Assembly (NCBI GenBank): GCA_963971285.1
Contig: OZ020256.1
Location: 5,148,501 to 5,212,500 of the forward strand
From: Astropecten irregularis
Lineage: Eukaryota > Echinodermata > Asteroidea > Paxillosida > Astropectinidae
DNA: 64,000 bases
Direction: 5' to 3'
A program made the translations under genes and the position numbers. Under the pieces are notes generated by a model, which was not told the DNA's origin, searched no databases, and saw nothing but the letters and a program-made list of their open reading frames with translations. Positions 43,526 through 54,545 of this stretch are shown here, one piece after another. Position 1 is the first letter of the stretch. Each line of letters begins with the position of its first letter.

Positions 43526-43862
43526 AAAGGTAATACATTACAGGATTCAAGTTGGTAACATACTCAAACAGAAATGTTCACAGATTTACGTATAATTTTC
43601 GGGATATGAAGATGTTACTGGTAGATACATTACCATGGTGAATTTATATCCAGAAAGTAGTAAAAACAAATACCGAAAACAGTTTAAGATCAAAACCATT
43701 CTTTTTTAATAAAGAAAAATTGAGTCGGGTTTTTGCTATTTTCTCGTGACTCAGATGTCCAATAATTGTGCTCACATTTTCATAGGTTTATCATTTTCAT
43801 GTACATGTTTGATTAGACAAAGTGTTACTCTGTTCTGTGACATTTACCAATCATGTACCTTT
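43526..43862. mobile_element. TACTTTGG-family MITE, second subfamily, shortened
   Basis: TTTAAAGGTAATACATTACAG to ATCATGTACCTTTAA. Most interior words are present but the central part (CCGCCTGAAATG) is lost. Confidence 0.65.
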
Positions 43863-44321
43863 AACATCATTATCCAGTGGTTGGGTGGCAGCGTCATCTC
43901 GCTTTGGGTTAATGTGCAAAACTCGTGTGGTTGCTCTGTTTGCGCTGTTAATGGCATGGTTACCAACCTGGTAAATTGCTGTGCATGGCAACAGGTTTCC
44001 GCTGCATCCATGATTTTGCAGATGCAGGGATGTGGAGAAGTCCATCTATGGCCTTGGGAGAATATGGCGGCGGGAAGGATCGGGAGAGTTTTAATCGATA
44101 CAAATAGGCCTAATATATGTCCTCACCCAAGAATATAGATAGACATCATCGGGGATGGAGACATACGTGTGCTTGATTCGCCGTAGAATGCTTTTAATGG
44201 CATGCCTATATATAGATGTGGTGGTAATGCGATATGGAGCCGGCAAGCGAGCCTGCCCGTTTATGAAATACGTAATTTAAGAAAATGACACGATTAGGCC
44301 TATATGCCATTATTAATATAT

Positions 44322-44878
44322 TAAAGGTAGTATCATACTTTGGCTTTTGTAATAGAAAAATGCAGATTTATGGGCAAAAATAATCAAGAAAGATCAGTAG
44401 TGTAGACAAGTCCTCGTGCGGACCTGGGGTATGATCCTGTAACTGGGTCGTACTTCTATATCGTTTGTGCACAAATACATATATACATATATATATATAT
44501 ATACAAAATTATGGGTGTGGGTTGAACCCCCCCCCCCCCGGGTGATCTACGCCCATGGGAAAGATACAGTAAAAGTCATCTGCAGAATTTCCAGTCCCAT
44601 ATGGTGCCGATCGCTTCGCTTTTTGAGAAAACAGTGAAAAACACCCACGGAATTCCTTTAATCTTTTTCCGTTATTTTTTATCTTTTAAAGATCCAAAAT
44701 ATTTTCGGTCGTTAAAGGTTTTTACTAATTTCTTGATAAATTATAGGCTACAACATTTCGGGCGGAAAGATTTAAACGATATGTTTCTATCAGCACCATC
44801 TTTACACCCTGTAAGTTATAGGTAAATCTGTGAAGATTTTTGTTTTGGTTTCCTACCTAAGTATGGTACTACCTTTAG
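44322..44878. mobile_element. TTAA-type MITE (TACTTTGG family) interrupted by a poly-C element
   Basis: TTAAAGGTAGTATCATAC at the left and GTATGGTACTACCTTTAG at the right. The interior is split at 44396-44558 by an insertion with its own target duplication. Confidence 0.7.
44396..44558. mobile_element. 163-bp poly-C element with near-exact 8-bp target duplication
   Basis: GAAAGATC (44388-44395) and GAAAGATA (44559-44566) flank it. It starts AGTAGTGTAGAC and ends GATCTACGCCCATGG, with a TATA run and a C14 run inside. The ends resemble those of the element at 39834-40248. Confidence 0.65.
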
Positions 44879-45332
44879 GCTAATAATAACTTATGGGGCA
44901 CGCCAGCGCCAGCGCAGCATGAATTCTTACCCTGCTGCACCCCTACTAGGTATTATGCCACACTAGAATAGCACTATAGGCCTATAGTTCTCAAATATTA
45001 CCAATAGTGCACATGCAGCTGCTTGTGACTACACTACTACAGTATTGTTCAGACTGGTGCACTACCAAAATGTTGCATAGGCCTAATGCATAAGTAGGTG
45101 CAGGAGAAATGTATGGTTCCCTGACTCCTCCCCATCCTTCCCTTTGTCGTGCAGTGTTGGATTCCAATAGCGAAAGAGTGAGAACAGCTATTCGTTCGTA
45201 TGTAAACCACAGCACCACATTCAAAGAGCTGTGTACATGTGCTGCAAATTTCGCTGGCTCCCAGCGGCGAACTACGCGAGAAGCCCGATCGAGATGTGGG
45301 AAGACGAAGCCTGATACCGAACAGGAAGCCTT

Positions 45333-48300
45333 TTAGGCGTGGGATAGCAGCGTCGGTTGGTCACGGAATTCGATTCTGACGCTCGTCAGCGGCAAGTCCC
45401 CGCTCCCGCTCGCCCGAACCTTCGGTCTGGCAGTCAGACGCCTGGTGTTGCCCAGACCCTGACGAATGCAGATGTTGAGCTTTTTGCCCAGATAGCAGAG
45501 AACCTCCATCAGCGTGATGAAGCTGGCTCCCAGGAAGAGTCCGAGTTGACCGCCAATGTCACCTAGAGGACGAAATTTAACGCGCATCGTGAAATGAAAA
45601 CAAAATCACACTTTTAAAGCACCAATAAATGTACATGTACAATGTATACAGAACTCTATCAGCATTTTGTCGCCCGGTTCGGCCAAATTATCGAGATGAA
45701 CCAATCGTGTACTTCGCATTTGTTTTTTTGTTGTAGTTTTTTTTGGAGAACCATAGTTTATTAATTTGTTTGTTTGATTGGTTGGTTGGTGAAATTGTTA
45801 ATATTGGTTTGAGATGTTAACGACTGTATGCAATTTCTATTGCAATTTTATTGTATAACAGCCTGCCATGTACTCACTTATCAGTGCTGACGCTGTGATG
45901 GCTTCGGATTGTTCGTACTTTTCGAAGTTTATATCTTCGTAGTACACGTCCAATATGATGACGTTTTTCCTGTAAACGAGCAATGATTAATATGAACGAA
46001 AGCAATTACTATTTTGGTCATGATGCTATGCTATACTCATAAAATTATAGTTCGTTGGGAAATTCTTAATTATGGTTGCATCACTTAAGAGAGCTTGCCC
46101 CTAAAACAGTTTCTTCCACAGAAATAAAATCGGAATTTACACGTGCAATGATATCCAGTCAAAACGGAAACGAAAAATATACATGAGTATGCAATGTTGT
46201 CACGTATACGTGCGTGATTATCACATAGCCCTAGTAAACGTGAAGGTTATCGACGGTACTCAACGTAAAACGTTTTTCACGTACTTCATGTACGTACTTA
46301 CGTAAAAGTTATTACGTATTAAGTAAAAGTTATGGCGTATTGACGTGACAGTTATCACGCATATTTTGTCGTTCCTCTGTAAAGTTTAGGTAGCGTGGCC
46401 TTTTTGTTACACAGTGGCATGATAGCACTTTGTAACGTGACACAAAACATTACGGTTTCGCAGATAAACGAATCCCCTTGTTATGATTTGAGAATTTTTT
46501 TTTTTTGCGTCCCAACGGTACAGAACGGTTTATCCTCCTGACTGAATAAAAACCGAAACATGCTTCCGTTCCTTTAGACAAAAAATATCTTACGGTATGT
46601 AACCCTCCGTGAATAGGTCGGAGTGGTCCGGCAGGCCGGCTATACTGGAGTATGATGAAAACGAGCCCACGGAACCAGCGAACTGGGTCATCGCCGCAAG
46701 ACCGTCCGCCACGCTCTCGCTTGGGATCGAGGCAGTCGACAGCGACGTGGAGAAGGTGGTGTAGTTACAGGGAACGGGGCAGTCACACGGGTTTCCCTCC
46801 CTGCCAACCAGGGCGCCTGAACATGCGAATTACAGAAAAGTGGCGGGAAACGCACATCAATTACCGTTTGGCCCTTGTTATCTGGTATGGTTGACATTAA
46901 CAAAAACGACTACAATCCACCACCGGTGCGTGCTCAGATTGTACCTAAAGTTCATGTGAAATGGACCATCCCTCCCAACTTTATTTTCTCTTTGCTTGCC
47001 GAAAAATGTTTCACAGTTTAAATTCGGCATGAGGTGAATCCACTGGTCAATGAGTTGAATCTTGATACTTTGTATCGTTTCTACATGAAAATTCTGATTT
47101 CGCATCTACTAACTAAAGGTGGCCTTACCCAGGGCACTCATGGCGCAACCGCTCGTTTGCTGAGGGGAACACTCCGTCTCATTCCCAGGATGACTGAAAA
47201 AGAAAACAAGAAAACGAAAACGGTGTTGCATGAGGAGTAACACTTTCTATGGCTTTCTTTTTTCATTCCCAGAGAAAACACTGCATCAAGTACCAGCCAC
47301 CCTGAGATGCTCATGAGTGATAGCACAGTTGAGTTAGACCGGAATTCACTCTACGTGAGATTCTAATTGTCGAAGGTAAGAAGAAGTAGACCTATCCAAC
47401 TTGGTATCGGGAAGTACTCGATCGGGTCCGTGTACCATGGCGTGGTGGTTTGACTTAAATAGGCTCATCGTAACCTACATCAATCGTAGGACTTATAATG
47501 ATACATTGCAGCCATACGTATAGAAGTCGTAGGATACGATGGGTTATCCTTCGTAACTCGCGTTACGATCAATCGTACGGCTTCGTGAAATTGACCCCCT
47601 GGTCCGCAGCTATACTCGCTACCCTCAGTTACCTACCGAACTAGTCTGCAGTTGCACTTGTCCAGGATCTCCTCTGCTCTGCATTCGATGTTGCACCCTT
47701 CTGCCGTGTAGTGACGGTATCTTGTCAGTGTCTTAGAGGAATTGCATTTCCCGTACGGAGGGCCAAGATTCAAGTACTAAACAAAGGGGGAAATCATTTG
47801 CCAAAACTCAGTATATTCCTTTCTTTCTTTCTTTTTTCAAAGTGCATGAATCTGTAGCATATACCTAAATACCTTTTACATAATAATAGAGCGGAGTTAG
47901 AATTAGGCTTAAAGAAAGCCTAATGGTGTTCCGATCCGATACAAATTTCTCTCCAAGGTCGGGATGCTAAATATTAGGCCCACTACGACTTTAAAATAAT
48001 ACCAGTGAAATGTGGAAAGCAATTTTATAGAGCAGACATGTAGGCCTATTTCGTTCTCTTATGTCTGTGTTCCTTACGTTTGAAAGGTATGGTAGCATAC
48101 CGAAACAGAAATCTTCACAGATTTACCTATAACTTATTGCAGTATATAAAGATGGTGATGGTACAAGCATACCGTTAAAATTGTTCTGCCTGAAATACTC
48201 TATTTATCCCGAAAAGAGTAAAACCAATGACCCAAAACAATTTTGATCTTTTAAAGATAAAAATAACGGTGATAAGATTATTAAAAAATACTGTGGGTGT

Positions 48301-51300
48301 TTTTCACTGTTTTCTCAAAAAGTGGGCACAGCATGGGACTAAAAAATTCACCGAAAAATAAATATTTAGCAGAGCGAGGTTTCGATCCTCGGACCTCTGG
48401 GTTATGGGCCCAGCACGCTTCCACTGCGCCACTCTGCTGCTGCGAAATTAATATTTTCCTTGGCCGATTTACGCACATGAATCTGCATTTTTTTTTTAGC
48501 AAAACCCAAAGTATGACACGAACTTTAAGTCATGAAATTTGGGTAGAAAGTTGTGTTCCCAATGTTGACGGCCCTTCGTGAAAAAAAAAATGCCATGCCA
48601 TTATTTCACCATTATTACGCCATCGTTTTTAAATGCTGGTAATTTCGCGCGCCTATTACATACCTGTTGTTTCCGAACGCCAATGAAGGCGTACACACCG
48701 GGCGAGATAGCCAGTCCCGATGACTCCACCATCGGGGGTGTGCCTTGGTCGTGGACTAGCACTTTGAGGCCTGCTGGGATGTTACCGTCCACCGTTTCAG
48801 TATATTCGCTCTGTCATTACATGGGAAGATCAGACTACTGAATCAGACTACTGAATGATCTTTGTGATCCGGGTCAAGTCATGTTCATACAGCCGGACAC
48901 CACTGAATGATCTTTATGACCCGGGTCAAGTCATGTTCAGACAGCCGCACACCACTGAATCATCTTTGTGACCCGAGTCAAGTCATGTTCAGACAGCCAG
49001 ACACTATTGTATGGTCTTTGTGACCCGAGTCAAGTCATGTTCATACAGCCGGACACCACTGAATGATCTTTGTGACCCGGGTCAAGTCATATTCAGACAG
49101 CCGGACACTACTGAATGATCTTTGTGACCCGGACACTACTGAATGATCTTTGTGACCCGGGTCAAGTCATGTTCAGACAGCCGGACACCACTGAATGATC
49201 TTTGTGACCCGAGTCAAGTCGTGTTCAGACAGCCGGACACTACTGAATGATCTTTGTGACCCGAGTCAAGTCGTGTTCAGACAGCCGGACACCACTGAAT
49301 CATCTTTGAGACCCGAGTCAAGTCATGTTCAAACAGCCGGACACCACTGAATGATCTCTGTGACCCGAGTCAAGTCAGGACTCGCCATGAGAGTCATTTC
49401 CTTGCAGTCGGGTCGAGTCACACTATTTGTGACTCGTATGCCGAGTCACTTGACTCGAATCATCACATGAGGCCCAGGCCTTAGTGTACTCTAACAAACA
49501 AACACAAAATCACTAAGGGCGTTTACGAAACGGAGGCTCTGTCATCCATAATGCTGAAAATAAAGGAAAGGTTGTGGTTTTTCATTGAAGCTGAAGCTCT
49601 GTCTTCTCTTTTAAACCAGAGAACTGACTTCCGAACCGCAGCCAAAAGTTTCTATTTTGATACCCGTTATTTTAGAATGGTTCACGAAATGGAGCCGGAG
49701 TCTGAGACGAAGCCTGAGCCTTCGTTTCGTAAACGCCCTAAGTTATTAGTGTACTTATAACCGAGGATGGGTCATTGGGGAGACTTTCCCATAGGGTCGT
49801 GCACAAACTTTACTTACCTATTTTTATACATCCTCCAAACCAATGAACTTGAAATTTACATAATTATTATGTTCATAATGAGAGCATTCTCTGTCTTCTA
49901 TTTAAATATCAGTAAAAATATGTCTTTAAAAGGTAGCTGGTACCTTATGGAGACATCGAAAAGTCTCCCTAAGTCCCGATGTCTCCCTAATGTCCACTTT
50001 TAGATGCTATCGTGTCTCCCTAACCGTCATTTGTAATTATTATAGTATACTACGAACATCAATTCTTTGTTACGGACCTATTATACTTATGTTACAATTA
50101 AAGCCCAGTTCTGGTACCGTGATTGGAATGGAATGACCACGGATCGTGGCAAAGGAGCTATGATATTTGTACCTGTTGTATGTCGATCAACATACGCACT
50201 CCATTACCGCTTCCAGCTTGGGTCTCCTTCAGCACGGGTCCTGTCTTACCGGAGTTGAATGTCCAGCAATTGCCAAAGGACGTAAAGACATGCGAGAAAT
50301 TCTGTACACAAAATAATTATGCACGAAAAGAAATAATTACCAATCTTTTTTACATTTAAAAAAATTTTGCGCGGCATTTTGTGGCACTCGTTGTTTTGGA
50401 AGTCATCAAAAGTTAGGTTTGAAAATCTCGGTTAAAGGTACAGTACAGGGTCGTTATTAAACATACCCAAACTGAATGTTCACAGATTTACGTATAACTT
50501 TCAGGATATGAAGATGGTGCAGGTAGAAACATATCGTTAGAATATTTCCGCCTGAAATACTGTATTTATCCAGAAATTAGTAAAACAAAGACCGACAACA
50601 GTTTTGATCTCGGGGTAAGATAAAAAAAACCTCTTTATGTTTTATAAGAAAATTGACTGGGTTTTCGCTATTTTCTCGCCACTCGGATATCTGATTGAGC
50701 TCAAACTGTTCACAGGTTTCATGTACATGTTTGATCAGATAAAGTGTGAGTGCTGTTCTGTGATCTTTACCAATCATGTATTATACCTTTAATTAACTGT
50801 AAAATCTGCCGGGAATAGATAACTGTTAATGATTTTATACTTCGTGTATGATCAATTTTATGCTACAAATCCATGTGACTACTGCACTCACAGCTGGCGA
50901 ACAACTCTTGGTCTTTCGCCGCCATTCACATTGACGAAGAGTGAGACCGTCCATGAGGAAGCCCGCCCTCAACGTAAACTCCGTGTAGTTGAAGCTGGTG
51001 TCGTTGACGCCCTCTTCAGGGTAGTCGAAGTGAACTTGGCTGGTGCCGTAAGAGTCGTAGTCGTAGTCGTTGGCCCAGATGATGTACGACAGGAAGGCTT
51101 TGTCGCTCTCTGTCAAGGCACTGAGGCGATACCTGGATGGCAATATCACTGGTAAACCAAATCCTCAAAAGGAATACAATGGAACTACATGGAGCATTTC
51201 CAAATATTTAGTAGACATCTCTCCTAAACAGCACCAAGGCGATGTAAAGCCCCGGCTATCATGATAGCAAAATATGCTATTAAACGACAAACATATCCGT

Positions 51301-52274
51301 ACAAAGTGTCTTGCTCAAGGGCACAAGAGCCACGTCCCTATAACTGGTGTGATCCCACAGTCTGTGGAATGAACCACAGCGACTCAAATTGGAAGCATCA
51401 GGCTATTCGACCATAGAACTCCACGCAAACGTCACAAGAACAGAGAGCTTAAAAAGGGAATCTAAAACAAAAACATGAAAAGGCAAACGAACATAGACAG
51501 TCATGAAAGCGTATATACTGCATGAAAAATGGAAGAGAAAGTTACAAGTAGGCCTATTGTATGAAGAAAAACAAAAGCAGGAGGATTATCAAAAAGAGAA
51601 TTTGGGGATGGAAAAGGATTAGTATAAGCAATTGCAGAGGAGAAAGCAACGCCGAATGTTTTTGAGTACGACCAACTTTGAACTTGAGTAATGCAGCCTC
51701 ATCGGGACCAGACACGGTTCCAAAATGGACGAACACTACCGTCCATGTGGACTATGTGAGCCATTATGCTGGTCCATCATTTTAAAAACAGTGTATAATA
51801 GGCCGTAAAAACTAATTTAATTATGAAGTATCTTGCCATCATTAGCACTATAATGACATTTTAATTATCTTTAACCACGTGTGCCTTTCCATTTGCTTTT
51901 GTTCATGTACCTAGTTGAAGCGAAAGACGACAAAATGTACAGATGCAGAAGACTGTGAGGTTTCGAGAGAATAAATCAAAACTTCACCTATTGAAGTTGC
52001 AGATTGTGACCGCTGGAAAGTCTAGGTCCCTGACGTACTCCACGGAGATCTCAGTGTTGGCTTTGTACTGGGTGAATCTGTAGAATCGGTCCGATATCTG
52101 CAGGACACAGACACACAGGCATGTGAGCATGACGGCCACCCAGGCCAGCTTGACCAGTAATCTAGGGGAGTTGAACACCAGGGCGATGCCGTGGAGGCTG
52201 GTGGACTCGGCGAACTCTCGCTCCAGTTCACGCCGGCTTGTTGCTGCTCCAGTCCGACCGTCCGCCATGATCAT
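45333..52274 (-). CDS. DEG/ENaC channel subunit C (acid-sensing/degenerin-like), the most divergent of the three
   Basis: Nine minus-strand exons: 51988-52274, 50892-51132, 50173-50301, 48664-48810, 47637-47776, 47129-47193, 46594-46816, 45878-45969 and 45333-45562, giving 517 residues. Seen: HG motif (TSLHGIA, 28-29), TM1 (KLAWVAVMLTCLCVCVLQ), FPAVTICNFN, GNCWTFNSGKTG, VLVHDQGTPP, PPYGKC, ECSPQQTSGCAM, CDCPVPCNYTTF, LDVYYEDINFE and TM2 ISDIGGQLGLFLGAS with Gly-Ala-Ser at 453-455. Intron positions match A and B; exon 7 is 36-42 bases longer and the cytoplasmic tail is longer. I start at MIMADGR; the frame stays open upstream and MADGR (52268) is an alternative. It probably diverged before A and B split from each other. 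Confidence 0.92.
46150..46400. repeat. ACGT-rich patch in intron 7 of channel C
   Basis: More than a dozen ACGT or TACGT words in about 250 bp (CACGTATACGTGCGTG, TTCATGTACGTACTTACG, GTATTGACGTGACAG). There is no unit long enough to call a tandem repeat and no coding frame. Confidence 0.5.
47450..47597. mobile_element. GGGTCGATTTCAC MITE, copy 5 (intron 5 of channel C)
   Basis: TCAATCGTAGGACTTATAATG, GGGTTATCCTTCGTAACTCG and CGGCTTCGTGAAATTGACCC are the reverse-orientation family words. The left end is worn. Confidence 0.65.
48081..48530. mobile_element. TACTTTGG-family MITE interrupted by a tRNA gene (intron 4 of channel C)
   Basis: GAAAGGTATGGTAGCATACC at the left and AAAGTATGACACGAACTTTAA at the right. 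Family words run through TTTTTCACTGTTTTCTC and GTGGGCACAGCATGGGAC. The tRNA at 48367-48438 then breaks the element, and GCACATGAATCTGCATTT continues it. Confidence 0.7.
48367..48438 (-). tRNA. tRNA-iMet-CAT: Initiator tRNA-Met (CAT), copy inside a MITE
   Basis: A 72-nt cloverleaf: acceptor AGCAGAG pairs CTCTGCT, and the anticodon stem CTGGG/CCCAG encloses CCCATAA (anticodon CAT). Initiator marks are the A1:U72 pair, three consecutive G:C pairs in the anticodon stem, and ATCGAAA in place of TTCGAAA in the T loop. It is identical to the copy at 54117-54188 as read by eye. AATATTT occurs at its 3' border (48361-48367) and 12 bp beyond its 5' end (48450-48456), possibly a target duplication. Confidence 0.93.
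48849..49378. repeat. 52-bp minisatellite, about ten copies (intron 3 of channel C)
   Basis: The unit reads ACTGAATGATCTTTGTGACC, then CGGGTCAAGTCATGTTCAG and ACAGCCGGACACC. Spacing measured between successive units is 52 bp, with one shortened unit near 49130. It runs directly into a GACTCG-type repeat patch (49378-49460). Confidence 0.85.
49517..49738. mobile_element. MITE with GGGCGTTTACGAAACG ends and TAA target duplication
   Basis: GGGCGTTTACGAAACGGAGG at the left and CGTTTCGTAAACGCCC at the right, flanked by TAA (49514-49516 and 49739-49741). Partial relatives lie at 7780-7922, 39280-39500 and 56550-56735. TAA duplications with GGG ends fit PIF/Harbinger. Confidence 0.8.
50432..50795. 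mobile_element. TACTTTGG-family MITE, second subfamily, full copy (intron 2 of channel C)
   Basis: TTAAAGGTACAGTACAGGG to ATCATGTATTATACCTTTAA. The interior words are TTCACAGATTTACGTATAAC, TTTTGATCTCGGGGTAAG and TGAGTGCTGTTCTGTG. Confidence 0.7.
51140..51980. other. Intron 1 of channel C
   Basis: No recognisable element. The plus-strand frames and the minus-strand frame at 51554-51736 lack family motifs and are regarded as chance. Confidence 0.5.
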
Positions 52275-52994
52275 TACGGCCTGGTAGCAGTGGACATTGT
52301 GTGACCAACCGGTGACGCAGTCGACCCTGTCCGGAGATTCAAAGATGAAATGTACAACCAACTGTGAGGGGATGTGACTACCATGAGCCAATGCACCAGT
52401 TTTAAGCACATTCTCTGCTAAGGCCTCGGTAAGTCAATAAAATAATCATTATTTTCTGCTTTGAGTTACCAATTGCATGATAAATGGGTGGAAAGTTACG
52501 ACAATTCCCAAAACGCACTCTTATTATTTAGTAATAGGCCTACAACAACTGCAGTTAACTGTATTGTTGTCACATAGGGCCTTATACCCACACGAGTGAG
52601 ACATAATATGGAGATTTTAACGGGCCAATTAAATATACATAAAGTAAACAGAAAGTTGCCTTCATATAGCTGTTTTAAGACAGGCCTACCACTGAGTTAA
52701 CATCAGCCTACCCGTATGGAGGTAGTGAAGTGACTGAAGTCATTCATGGTTTACCAATGGAAGTTCTCCATCACTGTACATGTATACCCATAGAGCAAGG
52801 AACGTATACCACAGTGGATGTCATCATATAGGCACATTGCCGCCATTACATCAAAGTCGATCAAGTTATTATTCATAATGCACGTGCTACAAAAAGTACA
52901 TTGATGAACTTATAGGAAGTTAATCGCTGCCAAGTTGCTGACAACACTCTTAACACAGTGACCTATTGTAATAGGCTAGTACTAAATGGCAGTC

Positions 52995-53092
52995 TTGTTG
53001 ACTCGAGTCGTTGACTCGGTCTCGAGTCTCTATTTTTCAGACTTGAGACTTGACTTGAAAAAGAAAATGACTCGAGACTTGACTTGACTTGA
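52995..53092. repeat. GACTCGAGTC / GACTTGACTT repeat patch, copy 2
   Basis: GACTCGAGTCGTTGACTCGG, then GAGACTTGACTTGAAAAAG and GACTCGAGACTTGACTTGAC. Same vocabulary as 12602-12770. Confidence 0.6.
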
Positions 53093-53157
53093 TTTAGTAA
53101 ATGGTGTTTTACTACCGTAATAATGATTATTTCGAGCAGTAAATAATAACTTCACCT

Positions 53158-53358
53158 GTTTTCAAACTTGTAGTCGACAAAAACAAATCCGTCTGTCGCA
53201 TCACGTTTCTGCCACGACGTATTAAATTTTGTGCAGGGTGGGTTACGAATAAAGTGGCCCGACTGAACTTGGAACAAGTACCAACATAACACCGCCAGTG
53301 GAACTCTGGACTTTGAAACGGTCTTCCTTTGACGCTTTGAGTAGTTCTTTTTACTCAT
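53158..53358 (-). CDS. Orphan first-exon candidate of an unidentified gene
   Basis: A minus-strand frame of 67 codons starts with MSKKNYSKRQRKTV, has a hydrophobic stretch (RVPLAVLCWYLFQV), then NPPCTKFNTSW and DGFVFVDYKFEN, and ends at a good donor (CAG|GTGAAG, phase 2). The upstream DNA (53380-53560) is GC-richer, as near a promoter. I do not recognise the protein. No second exon could be found before channel C (52274), which runs the same way, so it may be an alternative 5' exon, a decayed gene or chance. Confidence 0.3.
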
Positions 53359-53648
53359 CTGAATAAGTTAATACTAGGAATTTGTCTGTCATGCCGTCGA
53401 TAGGAATCGGGTTGATACTTTATATTGACACCGCGCGGGATCGCATTTCCATGCCGACAGAACGTGGCACTCCTCGGTTGCCCGGCGCTGGAAACATGGT
53501 CTTATCGTCTCGTAAGGCTAGGATGGGTTTGCCTGAACATGCAAACACAACAAACCAACAAACATATGCCTCTGTTTAGAATAGACGACGAACTTGGACT
53601 CGTGAGGATTCAAAGTTCTGACATTTTCTCGGGCAACTTGTGATCTTG

Positions 53649-53758
53649 GGGCCTGTTTGTTTCACGCAAAGGATCCGATATTTTGGGATCCTTCTCCTAT
53701 GCAGGGTACGCTAAAATGGGATCCGGATCCGCAGGATTCGTCCGAAACAAACAGGCCC
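53649..53758. mobile_element. 110-bp MITE with GGGCCTGTTTGTTTC ends and TTG target duplication
   Basis: GGGCCTGTTTGTTTC at the left, GAAACAAACAGGCCC at the right, TTG on both flanks (53646-53648 and 53759-53761). Inside are GGATCC palindromes and CTATGCAGGGTACGC. A decayed copy is at about 14125-14245. Confidence 0.8.
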
Positions 53759-54116
53759 TTGAGTAGGCCTAATGATTGTCGAGTTCAGTTTAGCACGGCC
53801 ACAAATGCATCATTATTAAAAGAGAGTTAAATTGTGCTTGTAACATATCGGTGTAGGCCCTCCTACTTTGCTTTGTTGTTCTGCAATACTGAATTACGGA
53901 CACAAAATGTCAATACAGGGATGTACATGTACTTTATTTACGTTTTTTGTTTTACTCTGACCACACTTTGTAATGCACTGCCCCCTTAGTCAGAATCGTT
54001 CCATTGGTTCAGTCAAGGGACTTGCAGGACTACATGTATATCCTTTTAAAGAGTTGGGGAGTCATCTCCCTTTTGCGTATTATACAATGAATTAATTCCC
54101 TGTTGTAAAGAACTAC

Positions 54117-54188
54117 AGCAGAGTGGCGCAGTGGAAGCGTGCTGGGCCCATAACCCAGAGGTCCGAGGATCGAAACCTCGCTCTGCTA
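54117..54188 (+). tRNA. tRNA-iMet-CAT: Initiator tRNA-Met (CAT)
   Basis: 72 nt, acceptor AGCAGAG/CTCTGCT, anticodon loop CCCATAA in a CTGGG/CCCAG stem, A1:U72 pair and ATCGAAA T loop, as expected for a eukaryotic initiator. There is no encoded CCA and no intron. The 3' flank starts AATTATTTTCCCCTTTTC, whose short T runs could end Pol III transcription. Confidence 0.95.
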
Positions 54189-54354
54189 AATTATTTTCCC
54201 CTTTTCTTAATTCTTTCATTTCTATTGACTTAAGAACTGAGCTTATGAACATCACTGTACTCAGCAGAACAAAAGTCCTTAAACATTCAAACATTTCCTT
54301 TCACATGTACTTTTTTTCTTATAAACGTCTGAATTTTGCATCTTCAATCCCCGC

Positions 54355-54545
54355 AGTACAGGATTGGTAACATACCCAAACAGAAATGTTCACAGATTTA
54401 CGTATAACTTTCAAGATATGAAGATGGTGCTGGTAGAAACATACCTTTAAAATATTTCCGCCTGAAATTGAGTATTTATCCAGAAATTAGTAAAACAAAG
54501 ACCGAAAACAGTTTTTATTTTGTGCCCAGATCAAAACTTGCAATC
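54355..54545. mobile_element. TACTTTGG-family MITE, second subfamily, truncated
   Basis: CAGGATTGGTAACATACCC, ATTTACGTATAACTTTC and TTTCCGCCTGAAATTG match the left half. The copy stops near 54545. Confidence 0.6.

Noticed and set aside
48849..49378. CRISPR-like array of 52-bp units
   Set aside because: Direct tandem minisatellite without spacers, inside an animal gene intron.
52022..52231. Ser/Pro-rich minus-strand frame
   Set aside because: Alternative frame of channel C exon 1, whose real frame has the HG motif and TM1.
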